Shown in pieces: positions 8,954-17,001 of a stretch of DNA of 64,000 nt (the stretch's first letter is position 1; every line of letters starts with the position of its first letter). The stretch is from an uncultured Muribaculaceae bacterium (GTDB lineage: Bacteria; Bacteroidota; Bacteroidia; Bacteroidales; Muribaculaceae). The position numbers and the translations under genes are program-made. The notes under the pieces are model-generated. The model was not told where the DNA came from. It searched no databases and was given only the letters and a program-made list of their open reading frames with translations. The stretch spans positions 9,288-73,287 of the forward strand of contig CAJTPK010000017.1 in NCBI GenBank assembly GCA_910578075.1. Reading direction: 5' to 3'.

Positions 8954-11089
8954 TCAAAGCGGGAGGATCGAGATTGCGAAGCCACCTCCGGCTGCCTCAT
9001 GAATCTTCATCTTTGTCTTCGGAGTGACAGTTTTTGTCTCTATCACATATGCCTGCGGATTATTCTTATAATGAGCATCCTTGGCATCGCGGTATATTAC
9101 CGCCTTGTATTTTCCTGCCGGGAGGAAGCTAAAATCAACCTCGGCATTGCGGGGATCTGCACCGTTTGTGCCACCCACAAACCATTTCTCCTCACCTTTG
9201 GCCTTGCGTGCCACCGTAAGATATTCCATCGGTTCAGCCTCAAGATACCAGCTCTTATCCCAATCAAGCGCCACATCCTTTATAAACTGGAATGCATCCA
9301 TGAATTTCTCATAGGTCTCGGGGAAATCAGCTGCCATCTGGAGCGGGCTCGACATAGTTACATATAGAGAAAGCTGATTTGCAAGCGTAGTGTTCACCCA
9401 TGATGTGTTCTTGGGATTATACTTGCGCATGTCGTTTTCGAATAGACCGGGGGTATAATCCATCGGGCCACCGACAAGTCTTGTGAATGGAAGGATTGTT
9501 GTGTGACTTGGCTTGCTGCCTCCAAATGCCTGATACTCGGAACCGCGTGCTGACTCATTGCCGATGAGGTTAGGCCATGTGCGGCAAAGACCTGTGGGGC
9601 GCACAGCCTCGTGGGCATTTACCATAATCTTATAGTCGGCAGCTTTCTTAACAGCATACAGATAATGGTTAACGAGCCACTGGCTGAAGTGATTGCTACC
9701 GGCCGGAATAATATTACCGACATATCCGCTCTTCACTGCGTCATAACCGTTATCCTTCATGAATTTATAAGCCTCGTCCATGCGACGCTCATAGTTGCGG
9801 ACTGAGCTGGATGTCTCATGATGCATGATCATCTTCACACCTTTCTCCTTTGCATAGTCGCGTATAGCAGGAAGATCAAAATCCGGATAGGGAGTCACAA
9901 AATCAAACACCTCGTCCTTCATCTTGCCGGACCAGTCTTCCCATCCTATGTTCCAACCCTCGACAAGCACGCCATCAAAACCATGCTCTGCAGCGAAGTC
10001 GATATATCTCATCACATTCTCAGTTGTCGCACCATGTTTGCCGTGAGGTTTTGTCTTGGTGTAATCAACCTTGTCGAGATGAATGTTAGGTAGATCATTG
10101 GTGTAGCTCCACTTACTTTTGCGGTTGATCATCTCCCACCATACTCCCACATATTTCATCGGCTTGATCCAGCTTGTATCTTCGATTGCGCAAGGCTCAT
10201 TGAGATTGAGGGTGATGCGGGATGCGAGGATATCGCGTGCGTCATCGCTCACGATTACAGTACGCCACGGCGTCACGCAATCAGTCTGCATATAAGCCTT
10301 GTCACCGGCAGCATCCGGAGTGAGCAGCGCTTTGAACGTATTTGTCTTGGTGTCAAGTTCGAGGTGCATGCAAGGATAGTCTACAAGAGCAGCCTCATGA
10401 AGGTTGATGTAAAGACCGTCGTTGCTCTTCAACATGAGCGCGGTCTGCACACCGTTGTCCACAGGCACTGTAGTCCATTCATACGTAGGGCCTCTCACCT
10501 CATCCATCTTGCCGGGAATCTCCGACATGCGGCTGCGGGTATAGTCAAATTCCTGTGTATCGTAATCAGCGGGAATCCAGTAAGCCTCATGATCTGCAGG
10601 CATTGCAAACTCTGTCAACTCATCCGTGATTACGAAATAGCTGAGTTTCTTCTGCATCGGAAACTCATAACGAAAACCGAGACCATCATCAAAAAGACGG
10701 AAACGAACCGACATGAGACGCTTCGTATCTTTTTGTTTCAGATTCACAACCATTTCCTTGTAGTTGTTGCGGATCTCATTCTCCTCGCCCCATACCGGCA
10801 CCCATTTCTCATCTACTGATGCGGTGTCGACAGAAACGATCTCAAAACCATCCTTGAGATGACGTCCATCCTTAACCTGTTTGGTTTTCTTGATCTCAAA
10901 ACCGAGGCGGCTTGGTTTAACCACCTCTTTCCCCTTGAATTCAAGTTCATACTGAGGCTCACCCTTTGAAGTGAGCGAAAATTTCATGGTAAGATCCCCG
11001 TCAGGCGATTTCAGGGTCTGCCCCGTTACAGAAAAAGCAGTCGCAGCGCATAACAGCACAAATGCGGACGCCTTGAATTTAATCGTCAT
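8954..11089 (-). CDS. GH97 inverting alpha-glucosidase, SusB-like
   Basis: Periplasmic removal of alpha-linked glucose. The protein has 711 residues with a signal peptide (to about residue 23, SVTGQ). The N-terminal beta-sandwich covers about 25-290, the (beta/alpha)8 barrel about 300-590, and a C-terminal sheet follows. Glutamates E180, E425 (MHHETSS), E494 (NAHEAVRP), E512 and E518 (GNESARGSEY) all fall at a constant offset of 14 from the known SusB residues E194, E439, E508, E526 and E532, which are the calcium ligands, base and acid. This supports the inverting alpha-glucosidase class rather than the retaining alpha-galactosidase class. Its leader contains a MITE-like element, and its likely promoter lies in the upstream direct repeat. 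Confidence 0.93.
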   Translation of the reverse strand: MTIKFKASAFVLLCAATAFSVTGQTLKSPDGDLTMKFSLTSKGEPQYELEFKGKEVVKPSRLGFEIKKTKQVKDGRHLKDGFEIVSVDTASVDEKWVPVWGEENEIRNNYKEMVVNLKQKDTKRLMSVRFRLFDDGLGFRYEFPMQKKLSYFVITDELTEFAMPADHEAYWIPADYDTQEFDYTRSRMSEIPGKMDEVRGPTYEWTTVPVDNGVQTALMLKSNDGLYINLHEAALVDYPCMHLELDTKTNTFKALLTPDAAGDKAYMQTDCVTPWRTVIVSDDARDILASRITLNLNEPCAIEDTSWIKPMKYVGVWWEMINRKSKWSYTNDLPNIHLDKVDYTKTKPHGKHGATTENVMRYIDFAAEHGFDGVLVEGWNIGWEDWSGKMKDEVFDFVTPYPDFDLPAIRDYAKEKGVKMIMHHETSSSVRNYERRMDEAYKFMKDNGYDAVKSGYVGNIIPAGSNHFSQWLVNHYLYAVKKAADYKIMVNAHEAVRPTGLCRTWPNLIGNESARGSEYQAFGGSKPSHTTILPFTRLVGGPMDYTPGLFENDMRKYNPKNTSWVNTTLANQLSLYVTMSSPLQMAADFPETYEKFMDAFQFIKDVALDWDKSWYLEAEPMEYLTVARKAKGEEKWFVGGTNGADPRNAEVDFSFLPAGKYKAVIYRDAKDAHYKNNPQAYVIETKTVTPKTKMKIHEAAGGGFAISILPL

Positions 11090-11108
11090 ATGAAATATAT
11101 TAGGTTAT

Positions 11109-11298
11109 TAAGTAGCTGTTCAAATTAAACCGCTACTATTAAAAATATTTTTAAGCTTGAACACTATCTGCTTGTTCTTTTTGGTCATTTTCCTTACTTT
11201 CATCAGTCGCATAGCCCGCTATGCTCCTTCTTCAAGTAAGGAAAATGCCTCAAAAATAACCGCGCATATAGTATTCATTTAATTTGATCAGCTACTTA
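11109..11298. mobile_element. MITE-like element with 21-bp terminal inverted repeats in the GH97 leader
   Basis: The 190-bp element is bounded by TAAGTAGCTGTTCAAATTAAA (11109-11129) and its inverted partner at 11278-11298, with one mismatch. Inside is a perfect 14-bp inverted repeat, CATTTTCCTTACTT (11186-11199) with 11234-11247, and inside that GCATAG/CTATGC (11209-11214, 11219-11224). The nested symmetry predicts a long cruciform or RNA hairpin. On the minus strand a 19-codon frame starts at 11278 (MNTICAVIFEAF...) but is too short to call. No transposase is present, so it would be non-autonomous. A degenerate relic is seen at 51861-51917. Together with the repeat at 11339-11442 it accounts for the 379-base gap between GH97 and the cassette. 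Confidence 0.6.
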
Positions 11299-11338
11299 TA
11301 TTTTCGAATTCAGTTACGAAAGCTCATATTTTCAAATT

Positions 11339-11442
11339 GCAAATATAGAAGTTTTAAATCGAAAATACAATATTCCACACCGGCGATAAACACTTTTTAT
11401 CTATATTCTTACGTTTATAAGGAAGTTTTAACAACTTATTAG
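11339..11442. repeat. 104-bp direct repeat, copy A (downstream side of the DUF3990 cassette)
   Basis: Identical to 12495-12598 at 99 of 104 positions, in the same orientation. The two copies bracket the three-gene DUF3791/DUF3990 cassette. Recombination between them would delete 1,156 bp and leave one copy. Each copy carries a minus-strand promoter at its left end. Confidence 0.85.
11340..11371 (-). promoter_or_regulatory. Minus-strand promoter in repeat copy A, likely for GH97
   Basis: Read on the minus strand: ATTG (11368-11371), a 20-base spacer and TATATTTG (11340-11347). This is a good Bacteroidota promoter pointing at GH97, whose ATG is about 250 bases downstream beyond the MITE-like element. 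Confidence 0.6.
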
Positions 11443-11468
11443 TTCACAAGTTCAAGGTGGGGTATACA

Positions 11469-11690
11469 TTACCCGATCTTGCCGGTCTCTATTTCATTTT
11501 TCAAAAATGAGAAGACATATACCGCTCCTTGATAATACAATCCGCATTTGGGATCATTGAGCCGTGCAAATGTTTCTGATCCATAAAGCACATCAAGAGC
11601 TTTGAGCATGTCCCAGCCGTATTCTGACATTAACATTTCAGTTAAGTCAGAAGCAAGGCATTCTACCTGATATTGCATCTCCTTGTTCAT
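11469..11690 (-). CDS. Small cytosolic protein, third gene of the DUF3990 cassette
   Basis: A 73-residue protein beginning MNKEMQYQVECLASDLTEML, with the recognisable stretch KALDVLYGSETFARLNDPKCGLYYQ. Proteins of this type regularly accompany DUF3990 genes, from memory. It overlaps the DUF3990 gene by 4 bases (ATGA-type), which indicates translational coupling. It has no signal peptide or membrane segment. A role as antitoxin or partner is inferred from position only. Confidence 0.7.
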   Translation of the reverse strand: MNKEMQYQVECLASDLTEMLMSEYGWDMLKALDVLYGSETFARLNDPKCGLYYQGAVYVFSFLKNEIETGKIG

Positions 11691-12172
11691 AATACATTTC
11701 TTAAATAGTTCAATGACTTTTCTGTGCCGAAGAAATATTGTGTGGACTTATCACCGTAGTACTTGATTCGTTCTATCAGTTTATCAATAGTTATTTCGTT
11801 CTCAATATACTTCCGAATTTGAAAGCCCACCTTGTCATCGGCTATTGGTCCGATTACAATGTCAAAATCGTGAATGGGACTGTCTGAGTTGTTATTTCTG
11901 TTGTCAACGACAAATTGAGCCCACTCCTCACTGTAATCATCAAATACCTTGATTGACAAACCGGCTTCAAGGGCAGACTCTTCATCAAAGTCAAACGATG
12001 AAACGAGAGGACTTCCTTCCCCAAAAATGTCCACTTTGAACTCAGCCATTTCAAGAGCTTGATGGAAATTTGGGTTAAGATAAAAACCTTGACCGAAATC
12101 CTTACCCTTTTTGCTCAGCGACAAATCAATTGTGCAAATACTAACATTGGAGCCATGATGAAGCCTTATCAT
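11687..12172 (-). CDS. DUF3990 protein, ADP-ribosyltransferase-fold toxin candidate
   Basis: A 161-residue cytosolic protein. The N-terminal IRLHHGSN resembles the first ADP-ribosyltransferase motif. GKDFGQGFYLNPNFHQALEMA is the DUF3990 signature (DFGxGFYLT plus helix) and DIVIGPIADDKVG the family's second hallmark. DUF3990 belongs, as I recall, to the ADP-ribosyl superfamily, so NAD-dependent modification of a target is plausible but not shown. It overlaps both small neighbours by 4 bases, as expected for a tightly coupled toxin-antitoxin-type operon. The flanking direct repeats suggest the operon is a removable cassette. Confidence 0.8.
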   Translation of the reverse strand: MIRLHHGSNVSICTIDLSLSKKGKDFGQGFYLNPNFHQALEMAEFKVDIFGEGSPLVSSFDFDEESALEAGLSIKVFDDYSEEWAQFVVDNRNNNSDSPIHDFDIVIGPIADDKVGFQIRKYIENEITIDKLIERIKYYGDKSTQYFFGTEKSLNYLRNVL

Positions 12173-12396
12173 ATCACACGTCCTCCTTTACGGTAGCATA
12201 ATGTTTGCAGACTTTCCAGGGCATCGTTTAGCGGCAGAGTGTGCATGATGCCATAATGCTTCATGATCATCTCAATTCCTGTAAAACGCCTCAGATATGC
12301 GTATGCCTGCTGATTGGTCAGCTTGAACCGCCTTGCAAATTCACTGACACACATCACAATATAGTCTATTCTGTCCCTTATTTCATGTTTATCCAT
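12169..12396 (-). CDS. DUF3791 protein, first gene of the cassette (antitoxin candidate)
   Basis: A 75-residue helical protein. RIDYIVMCVSEFARRFKLTN followed by AYLRRFTGIEMIMKHYGIMHTL fits the DUF3791 pattern, in which a YxxLH-like motif ends the domain. DUF3791 genes commonly sit directly upstream of DUF3990 genes. The stop overlaps the DUF3990 start by 4 bases. The promoter is probably the one in repeat copy B, about 100 bases upstream. A role as the neutralising partner is an inference from gene order. Confidence 0.75.
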   Translation of the reverse strand: MDKHEIRDRIDYIVMCVSEFARRFKLTNQQAYAYLRRFTGIEMIMKHYGIMHTLPLNDALESLQTLCYRKGGRVI

Positions 12397-12494
12397 AAAA
12401 ATTGTCTTTATTTTATAACGAGGGAGATTTTCAAAATTGAGAAACAGTTGTTAATTATTTTGACTTTCATAAAAAAGTTTAGATGACTTCAAAT

Positions 12495-12598
12495 GCAAAT
12501 ATAGAAGTTTTAAATCGAAAATACAATATTCCACACCAGTGACAAACACTTTTTATCTATATTCTTACGTTTATAAGGATGTTTTCACAACTTATTAG
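12495..12598. repeat. 104-bp direct repeat, copy B (upstream side of the cassette)
   Basis: Five mismatches to copy A at 11339-11442. The left end holds the minus-strand promoter ATTG (12524-12527), a 20-base spacer and TATATTTG (12496-12503), which points into the DUF3791 gene. The right end stops 15 bases before the tyrosine phosphatase start. Confidence 0.85.
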
Positions 12599-12613
12599 AA
12601 TTCGCTTATCCTG

Positions 12614-13165
12614 ATGACACGAGATTACATTGAGAAACCGACACCGGCAAGCATTGAGACAGTTAAACTGGCCCGTGAACATGCCGCCGCAGAAAATAGA
12701 GCACCCCGCATTTTATTTGTATGCCTCGGCAACATATGCCGTAGCCCTGCCGCTGAGGGTATAATGCGCGAGATAACTAAAGACATGCCAGCATCGAGCC
12801 ATCCCGAATTGGACTCTGCCGGCTTCTACGGAGGTCATGCAGGAGATCTCCCTGATAGAAGGATGCGGCATGCAGCCTTCGGACGCGGTCTGCGTCTTGA
12901 GCATCTCAGCCGTGTGATCCGTCCCTCTGATTTTGATTATTTCGATCTTATATTAGGCATGGATGACCGCAATATCAGCGACCTCCATGACGCAGCCCCT
13001 ACTGTGGAGGCAGAAAAGAAAATCGCCCGCATGAGCGATTTCTGCGTCCATTATCCAGAGGCGGATTCAATACCCGACCCATACTGGGAAGGAGCCGCCG
13101 GATTCGAGATTGTCCTCAACCTCCTCGAAGACGGATGCTCCGAACTCGCAAAGCTCTTATTTTGA
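12614..13165 (+). CDS. Low-molecular-weight protein-tyrosine phosphatase
   Basis: A cytosolic phosphotyrosine phosphatase of 183 residues. The P-loop is C37-LGNIC-R43 followed by SP, and the general acid is D155 in the DPYW motif. About 30 extra residues precede the catalytic domain, so the protein is slightly longer than the usual 150-160. In bacteria these enzymes often reverse tyrosine-kinase control of capsule export, but no capsule genes are nearby, so the substrate is unknown. Its 3' end overlaps the convergent channel gene by 9 bases. Confidence 0.92.
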   Translation: MTRDYIEKPTPASIETVKLAREHAAAENRAPRILFVCLGNICRSPAAEGIMREITKDMPASSHPELDSAGFYGGHAGDLPDRRMRHAAFGRGLRLEHLSRVIRPSDFDYFDLILGMDDRNISDLHDAAPTVEAEKKIARMSDFCVHYPEADSIPDPYWEGAAGFEIVLNLLEDGCSELAKLLF

Positions 13166-14107
13166 GGCGAGTTTGGTAGCTGTAAGTTCGAGGTTGCGTG
13201 CGAGTTTCCCGGTTTCCTTGATAAAATGATACAGTTCCACAGCCGGAGCCATATCCATGCGTTTACCGGACTCATCAGGTCCGCTCCACGCCTTTATATC
13301 TGCAGAAATTTCTCTAATAGCCTCTTCGAGCGTAGCTGCCGGAGAGGTTTTCAATTTTCGCTCCGGCCACCCTTTGAGCAGATCCTCGGAGACAAACATC
13401 TGACAAGCCGCTACAAAGGCAAAACAATCCTCAAGCATATCTGGCCATATCGTCATGTCTATACGCGTCTGAAGGGAGTCGAGGTAAAGACTTGTATTTG
13501 ATGCGCACGCCATTAGTCCCTCCACAGCAGGACGCGATGAATGATCAGTTGGGATTCCTGAAGGCAGATACAAGTCACTCATATCTTTGAATTCAAAATC
13601 CGGATTAAACTCACCTGCAGCACCTCTACGCGACTCAGGAGTGGTAACCGCATAACAATAAGCAAGAAATATATTCAACTTATGAAGCAATACAGGCACA
13701 TTCTTCATCAATTTATCATATTCTGAAGATTCGTGCACCCTGCGCTGCTTCTCTATTTCGGATTCAATATCGATCTCAGACTTCATTGAACCTACCGAAT
13801 TAAGAAAGAATCCAAGAAACACCAATCCGCACATCACCTCAATCGCAGTGACCGCCTGCGCCCATCCGTGTGCCGGAGTATAGTCTCCGAAACCAAGAGT
13901 AGTAATGGTAACGATACTGTAATACAGCCACGATCCGAAATCTGTGGTGGCACCGTCCGGTATACGGAACTGCGTATCCGGCATAAGATCATAAATCACA
14001 GCAAAGATTGGCATCAGACTTATATACAGGCATATCCATACAATCGGACGGACATTCGACACAACATGCCAGAAATGCTTCAATTTATCGGAGAATGAAT
14101 CAGACAT
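13157..14107 (-). CDS. Two-TM potassium-channel-like protein
   Basis: A 316-residue inner-membrane protein. Two membrane segments (about 21-41 and 86-106) flank a pore helix and the selectivity filter TITTLGFGDYTP, which has the TxGFGD signature of potassium channels. The remaining 200 residues are soluble, mostly helical and cytoplasmic. They do not look like an RCK or TrkA domain, so gating cannot be predicted. I chose the ATG at 14107 (MSDSFSDKLKHFW) over an in-frame TTG four codons upstream. The gene is convergent and overlaps the phosphatase by 9 bases. Confidence 0.85.
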   Translation of the reverse strand: MSDSFSDKLKHFWHVVSNVRPIVWICLYISLMPIFAVIYDLMPDTQFRIPDGATTDFGSWLYYSIVTITTLGFGDYTPAHGWAQAVTAIEVMCGLVFLGFFLNSVGSMKSEIDIESEIEKQRRVHESSEYDKLMKNVPVLLHKLNIFLAYCYAVTTPESRRGAAGEFNPDFEFKDMSDLYLPSGIPTDHSSRPAVEGLMACASNTSLYLDSLQTRIDMTIWPDMLEDCFAFVAACQMFVSEDLLKGWPERKLKTSPAATLEEAIREISADIKAWSGPDESGKRMDMAPAVELYHFIKETGKLARNLELTATKLASK

Positions 14108-14266
14108 AGTTTTTTTCAATTATAAATCATCATTTCCCTTAAAACGCATATCCACTGATATATGTTCCCTGCACAACCACAGGTTTCTCTGACAACCTTA
14201 AACATATTTAATCTAACCATTTGTAATCATTACCATGTCATCTAATTATAATCAAACCATTGTAAC

Positions 14267-14500
14267 AATTCAAAAGCTCCGCTTTTGAATTGACACGAAA
14301 AGGAGTAGACCAGAGTTCCAAAGAACCAGAGCAGAGAGGCTGAAACTCCCCTACTCCGCTTCTCTGCGTTAAAAATTTAACCACGCAGAGACGCTGAGGC
14401 GCAAAGGTTTTATGACGCACCTTATTTCGCGTCTATGCTATGGTTCTGTGGGACTCTGGTCTACTCCTTTTCGTGTCAAATAAAAGCGGAGCTTTTGAAT
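14267..14500. mobile_element. MITE-like element with compound ~50-bp terminal inverted repeats
   Basis: The left arm begins with a perfect hairpin, AATTCAAAAG (14267-14276), CTCCG, CTTTTGAATT (14282-14291). A 26-bp tract at 14291-14316 follows, and its perfect inverted copy lies at 14453-14478. The right arm ends in AAAAGC-GGA-GCTTTT (14482-14496). The centre carries the stem-forming CGCAGAGACGC / TCTCTGCGTT sequence, which recurs between genes in many unrelated bacteria as far as I recall. There is no transposase and no clear target duplication. It occupies much of the 596-base gap before ahpC. I see no gene in the rest of that gap (14108-14266, 14501-14703) and no clear consensus promoter before ahpC. 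Confidence 0.65.
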
Positions 14501-14703
14501 AGCTACAATAACCTGATTAATAATTAATTGAATTTACAGTGGTTAGAGTACGCAAGTTCAGATAGTGAAAAAAGTGAGGACTATTAACATGATTTAAGAA
14601 ATTAGAGGCGAACTTGGGCAGGGGCAGATATGTTGTAAGGTTGATGGTTCAGAAGAAGCCATCGGAAATAGACGAAACCAATAATTTAATTTAATATTTA
14701 AAA

Positions 14704-15270
14704 ATGGAAACTATAATCAACACACACATCCCCGAGTTTAAAGTTCAGGCATATCATAATGGAAAATTCGAGACCGTGACAGATAAGGACGTTCTCGGCA
14801 AATGGGCGGTATTCTTCTTTTATCCCGCTGACTTCACATTCGTATGCCCTACTGAGCTTGTGGATCTGGCAGAAAAATATGACAAACTCAAATCAATGGG
14901 CGTAGAGGTTTATTCAGTAAGCACTGATTCTCACTTCGTTCATAAAGCTTGGCATGACGCTTCTGATAGTATCCGTAAGATCAATTACCCGATGCTTGCT
15001 GACCCGACAGGTCTTCTCAGCCGCGCATTCGGCGTGATGGATGAGAACGAGGGTATGGCATATCGCGGAACATTTGTTTCAAACCCTGATGGTCTGATCA
15101 AGCTTGTAGAAATACAGGACAACAGCATCGGTCGTAACGCTGACGAACTTCTCCGTAAAGTCGAGGCTGCCCAGTTTGTTGCAGCTCACCCCGGTGAGGT
15201 ATGTCCGGCAAAATGGAAAGAGGGCTCCGCAACTCTAAAACCCAGCATTGATCTGGTAGGTAAAATCTAA
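14704..15270 (+). CDS. ahpC: Alkyl hydroperoxide reductase subunit C (2-Cys peroxiredoxin)
   Basis: Reduces hydrogen peroxide and organic peroxides in the cytoplasm. The 188-residue protein has the peroxidatic Cys48 in FTFVCPTE and the resolving Cys167 in GEVCPAKW, the typical 2-Cys arrangement. The nearby SVSTDSHFVHKAW is characteristic of the AhpC subgroup. Its reductase ahpF follows after 19 bases. Such operons are often under OxyR control in Bacteroides; I could not identify an OxyR site in the leader, which is separated from the upstream gene by a MITE-like element. Confidence 0.97.
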   Translation: METIINTHIPEFKVQAYHNGKFETVTDKDVLGKWAVFFFYPADFTFVCPTELVDLAEKYDKLKSMGVEVYSVSTDSHFVHKAWHDASDSIRKINYPMLADPTGLLSRAFGVMDENEGMAYRGTFVSNPDGLIKLVEIQDNSIGRNADELLRKVEAAQFVAAHPGEVCPAKWKEGSATLKPSIDLVGKI

Positions 15271-15289
15271 ATCTAATTTAAGACTGCTT

Positions 15290-16864
15290 ATGCTTGATAA
15301 AGATATAATCTCACAATTGGGTAATATCTTCGCAAATCTGGAGACGGCGTTCACTTTCGTGGTGAGCGGCGTCTCATCGCGTGAAGAGACCCGGCAGATG
15401 GTTGAGTTCGCCAACGACTTCGCCTCTTCAACACCTGCCATAAATGTCCACGAGGTGGACACACCGACCGAGGAAAACGCTCCTGTGCTTTCGATATTGA
15501 AAGATGGAGAGGATACAGGTATCAAATTCTGCGGCATCCCCAACGGTCATGAATTCACATCCCTGATTTTGGCTGTTCTGAATGGTGCCGGTCAAGGCAA
15601 GAATCTTCCTGACGAAACCCTTGCCAACAGAATAAGATCGCTCAATGGGCCTTGCGATATCACCACATTCGTGTCATTGACATGCACCAACTGCCCGGAG
15701 GTAGTGCAGGCATTGAATGTCATAACACTCTTCAACCCTGCATATACCAACACCACAGTAGATGGAGCCGTAGCACCGCAGATGGTAAAAAGCTTCAATA
15801 TCCAATCCGTGCCGACTGTATATGCAAACGGCAAACTGCTCAGTGTAGGACGTTCTGATCTTGGAGAACTTGTCGCAAAGCTTGAGGAAGCATTCGGCAA
15901 AACAGATGATCCTGGCAACGTTGACACAACACCAAAAGGTTTTGATGCGATAATCGCCGGCGGTGGTCCTGCCGGTGCTGCCGCAGCCATATACCTTGCC
16001 AGAAAAGGGATGCAGACAGCAATTGTGGCAGGAAGAATAGGCGGACAAGTCAAGGACACCATGGATATTGAAAATCTGATATCAGTGCCGATGACTACCG
16101 GACCTGCGCTTGCCACAGACCTGCGGCGCCACATTGAAGCATACAACATAACTGTATTTGATAACCGTAAGATAACATCCGCATCATTGACAGGGTTCCC
16201 CAAACGCATCACCACCGACAGCGGAGAAGTATTTGAGGCACCCGCCGTTATTATCGCAACCGGCGCTTCGTGGAGAAAACTGAATATACCCGGCGAGGCG
16301 GAACACATCGGTAAAGGTGTTGCATTCTGCACCCACTGCGACGGACCGTTCTATGCCGGTAAACGTGTAGCTGTCATAGGCGGAGGCAATTCAGGTATTG
16401 AGGCAGCTATAGACCTTGCCGGAATCGCCACGCATGTTGATGTCTTTGAATTCCTCGACACACTCAAAGCTGATGAAGTGCTTCAGGAGAAACTGAAAAC
16501 CCTCGATAATGTTGATGTTCACCTCGGGGCTGCGGCAGAAGAGATAATCGGGAACGGCAACAAAGTTTCAGCCATAAAAGTGAAAGACCGTAAAAGTGGC
16601 GAAAGCAAAGAGTACCCCGTTGAAGGAGTGTTTGTCCAGATCGGTCTGCTTCCAAACAGCGGACTTTTCAAGGATGAATTACCCGTCAACAATCATGGGG
16701 AGATAATCACCGATGCCTCAGGTCGCACATCGATCCCGGGCGTGTATGCAGCGGGAGATGTCACAGATGTACCCTACAAGCAGATTGTAATTGCCATGGG
16801 AGAAGGAGCGAAAGCCGCATTATCGGCTGTAGACGACCGTATGCGCGGTCTCACTCCGTCATAA
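15290..16864 (+). CDS. ahpF: Alkyl hydroperoxide reductase subunit F
   Basis: An NADH-dependent flavoprotein that passes electrons to AhpC. The protein has 524 residues, normal length. The N-terminal double thioredoxin-fold domain carries C132-TN-C135. The FAD-binding motif is GGGPAG (224-229), the active disulphide C347-TH-C350, and the NADH-binding motif GGGNSG (364-369). The C-terminal GVYAAGDVTD is the second FAD signature. It is the downstream partner of ahpC and ends at a shared terminator. Confidence 0.97.
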   Translation: MLDKDIISQLGNIFANLETAFTFVVSGVSSREETRQMVEFANDFASSTPAINVHEVDTPTEENAPVLSILKDGEDTGIKFCGIPNGHEFTSLILAVLNGAGQGKNLPDETLANRIRSLNGPCDITTFVSLTCTNCPEVVQALNVITLFNPAYTNTTVDGAVAPQMVKSFNIQSVPTVYANGKLLSVGRSDLGELVAKLEEAFGKTDDPGNVDTTPKGFDAIIAGGGPAGAAAAIYLARKGMQTAIVAGRIGGQVKDTMDIENLISVPMTTGPALATDLRRHIEAYNITVFDNRKITSASLTGFPKRITTDSGEVFEAPAVIIATGASWRKLNIPGEAEHIGKGVAFCTHCDGPFYAGKRVAVIGGGNSGIEAAIDLAGIATHVDVFEFLDTLKADEVLQEKLKTLDNVDVHLGAAAEEIIGNGNKVSAIKVKDRKSGESKEYPVEGVFVQIGLLPNSGLFKDELPVNNHGEIITDASGRTSIPGVYAAGDVTDVPYKQIVIAMGEGAKAALSAVDDRMRGLTPS

Positions 16865-16891
16865 ACATCGCAATCACTTTTTCCTAAAAAT

Positions 16892-16933
16892 AATCGGGTC
16901 ATGGCTCCTGCTATCGGAGACCATGACCCGATT
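16892..16933. terminator. Bidirectional terminator between ahpF and the AraC regulator
   Basis: AATCGGGTCATGG (16892-16904) pairs perfectly with CCATGACCCGATT (16921-16933) and is followed by CATTTTT. On the other strand the hairpin is followed by TATTTTTAGG. It separates convergent genes. Confidence 0.8.
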
Positions 16934-17001
16934 CATTTTTATCAAACCATGAAAACCGATTAAAACCATTCCTCTCTGAAAATTTTCCTCAAAATATGGA
17001 A

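Noticed and set aside
14380..14410. Possible small RNA gene in the CGCAGAGACGC palindrome
   Set aside because: The palindrome lies inside an inverted-repeat element and there is no promoter or terminator specific to it.
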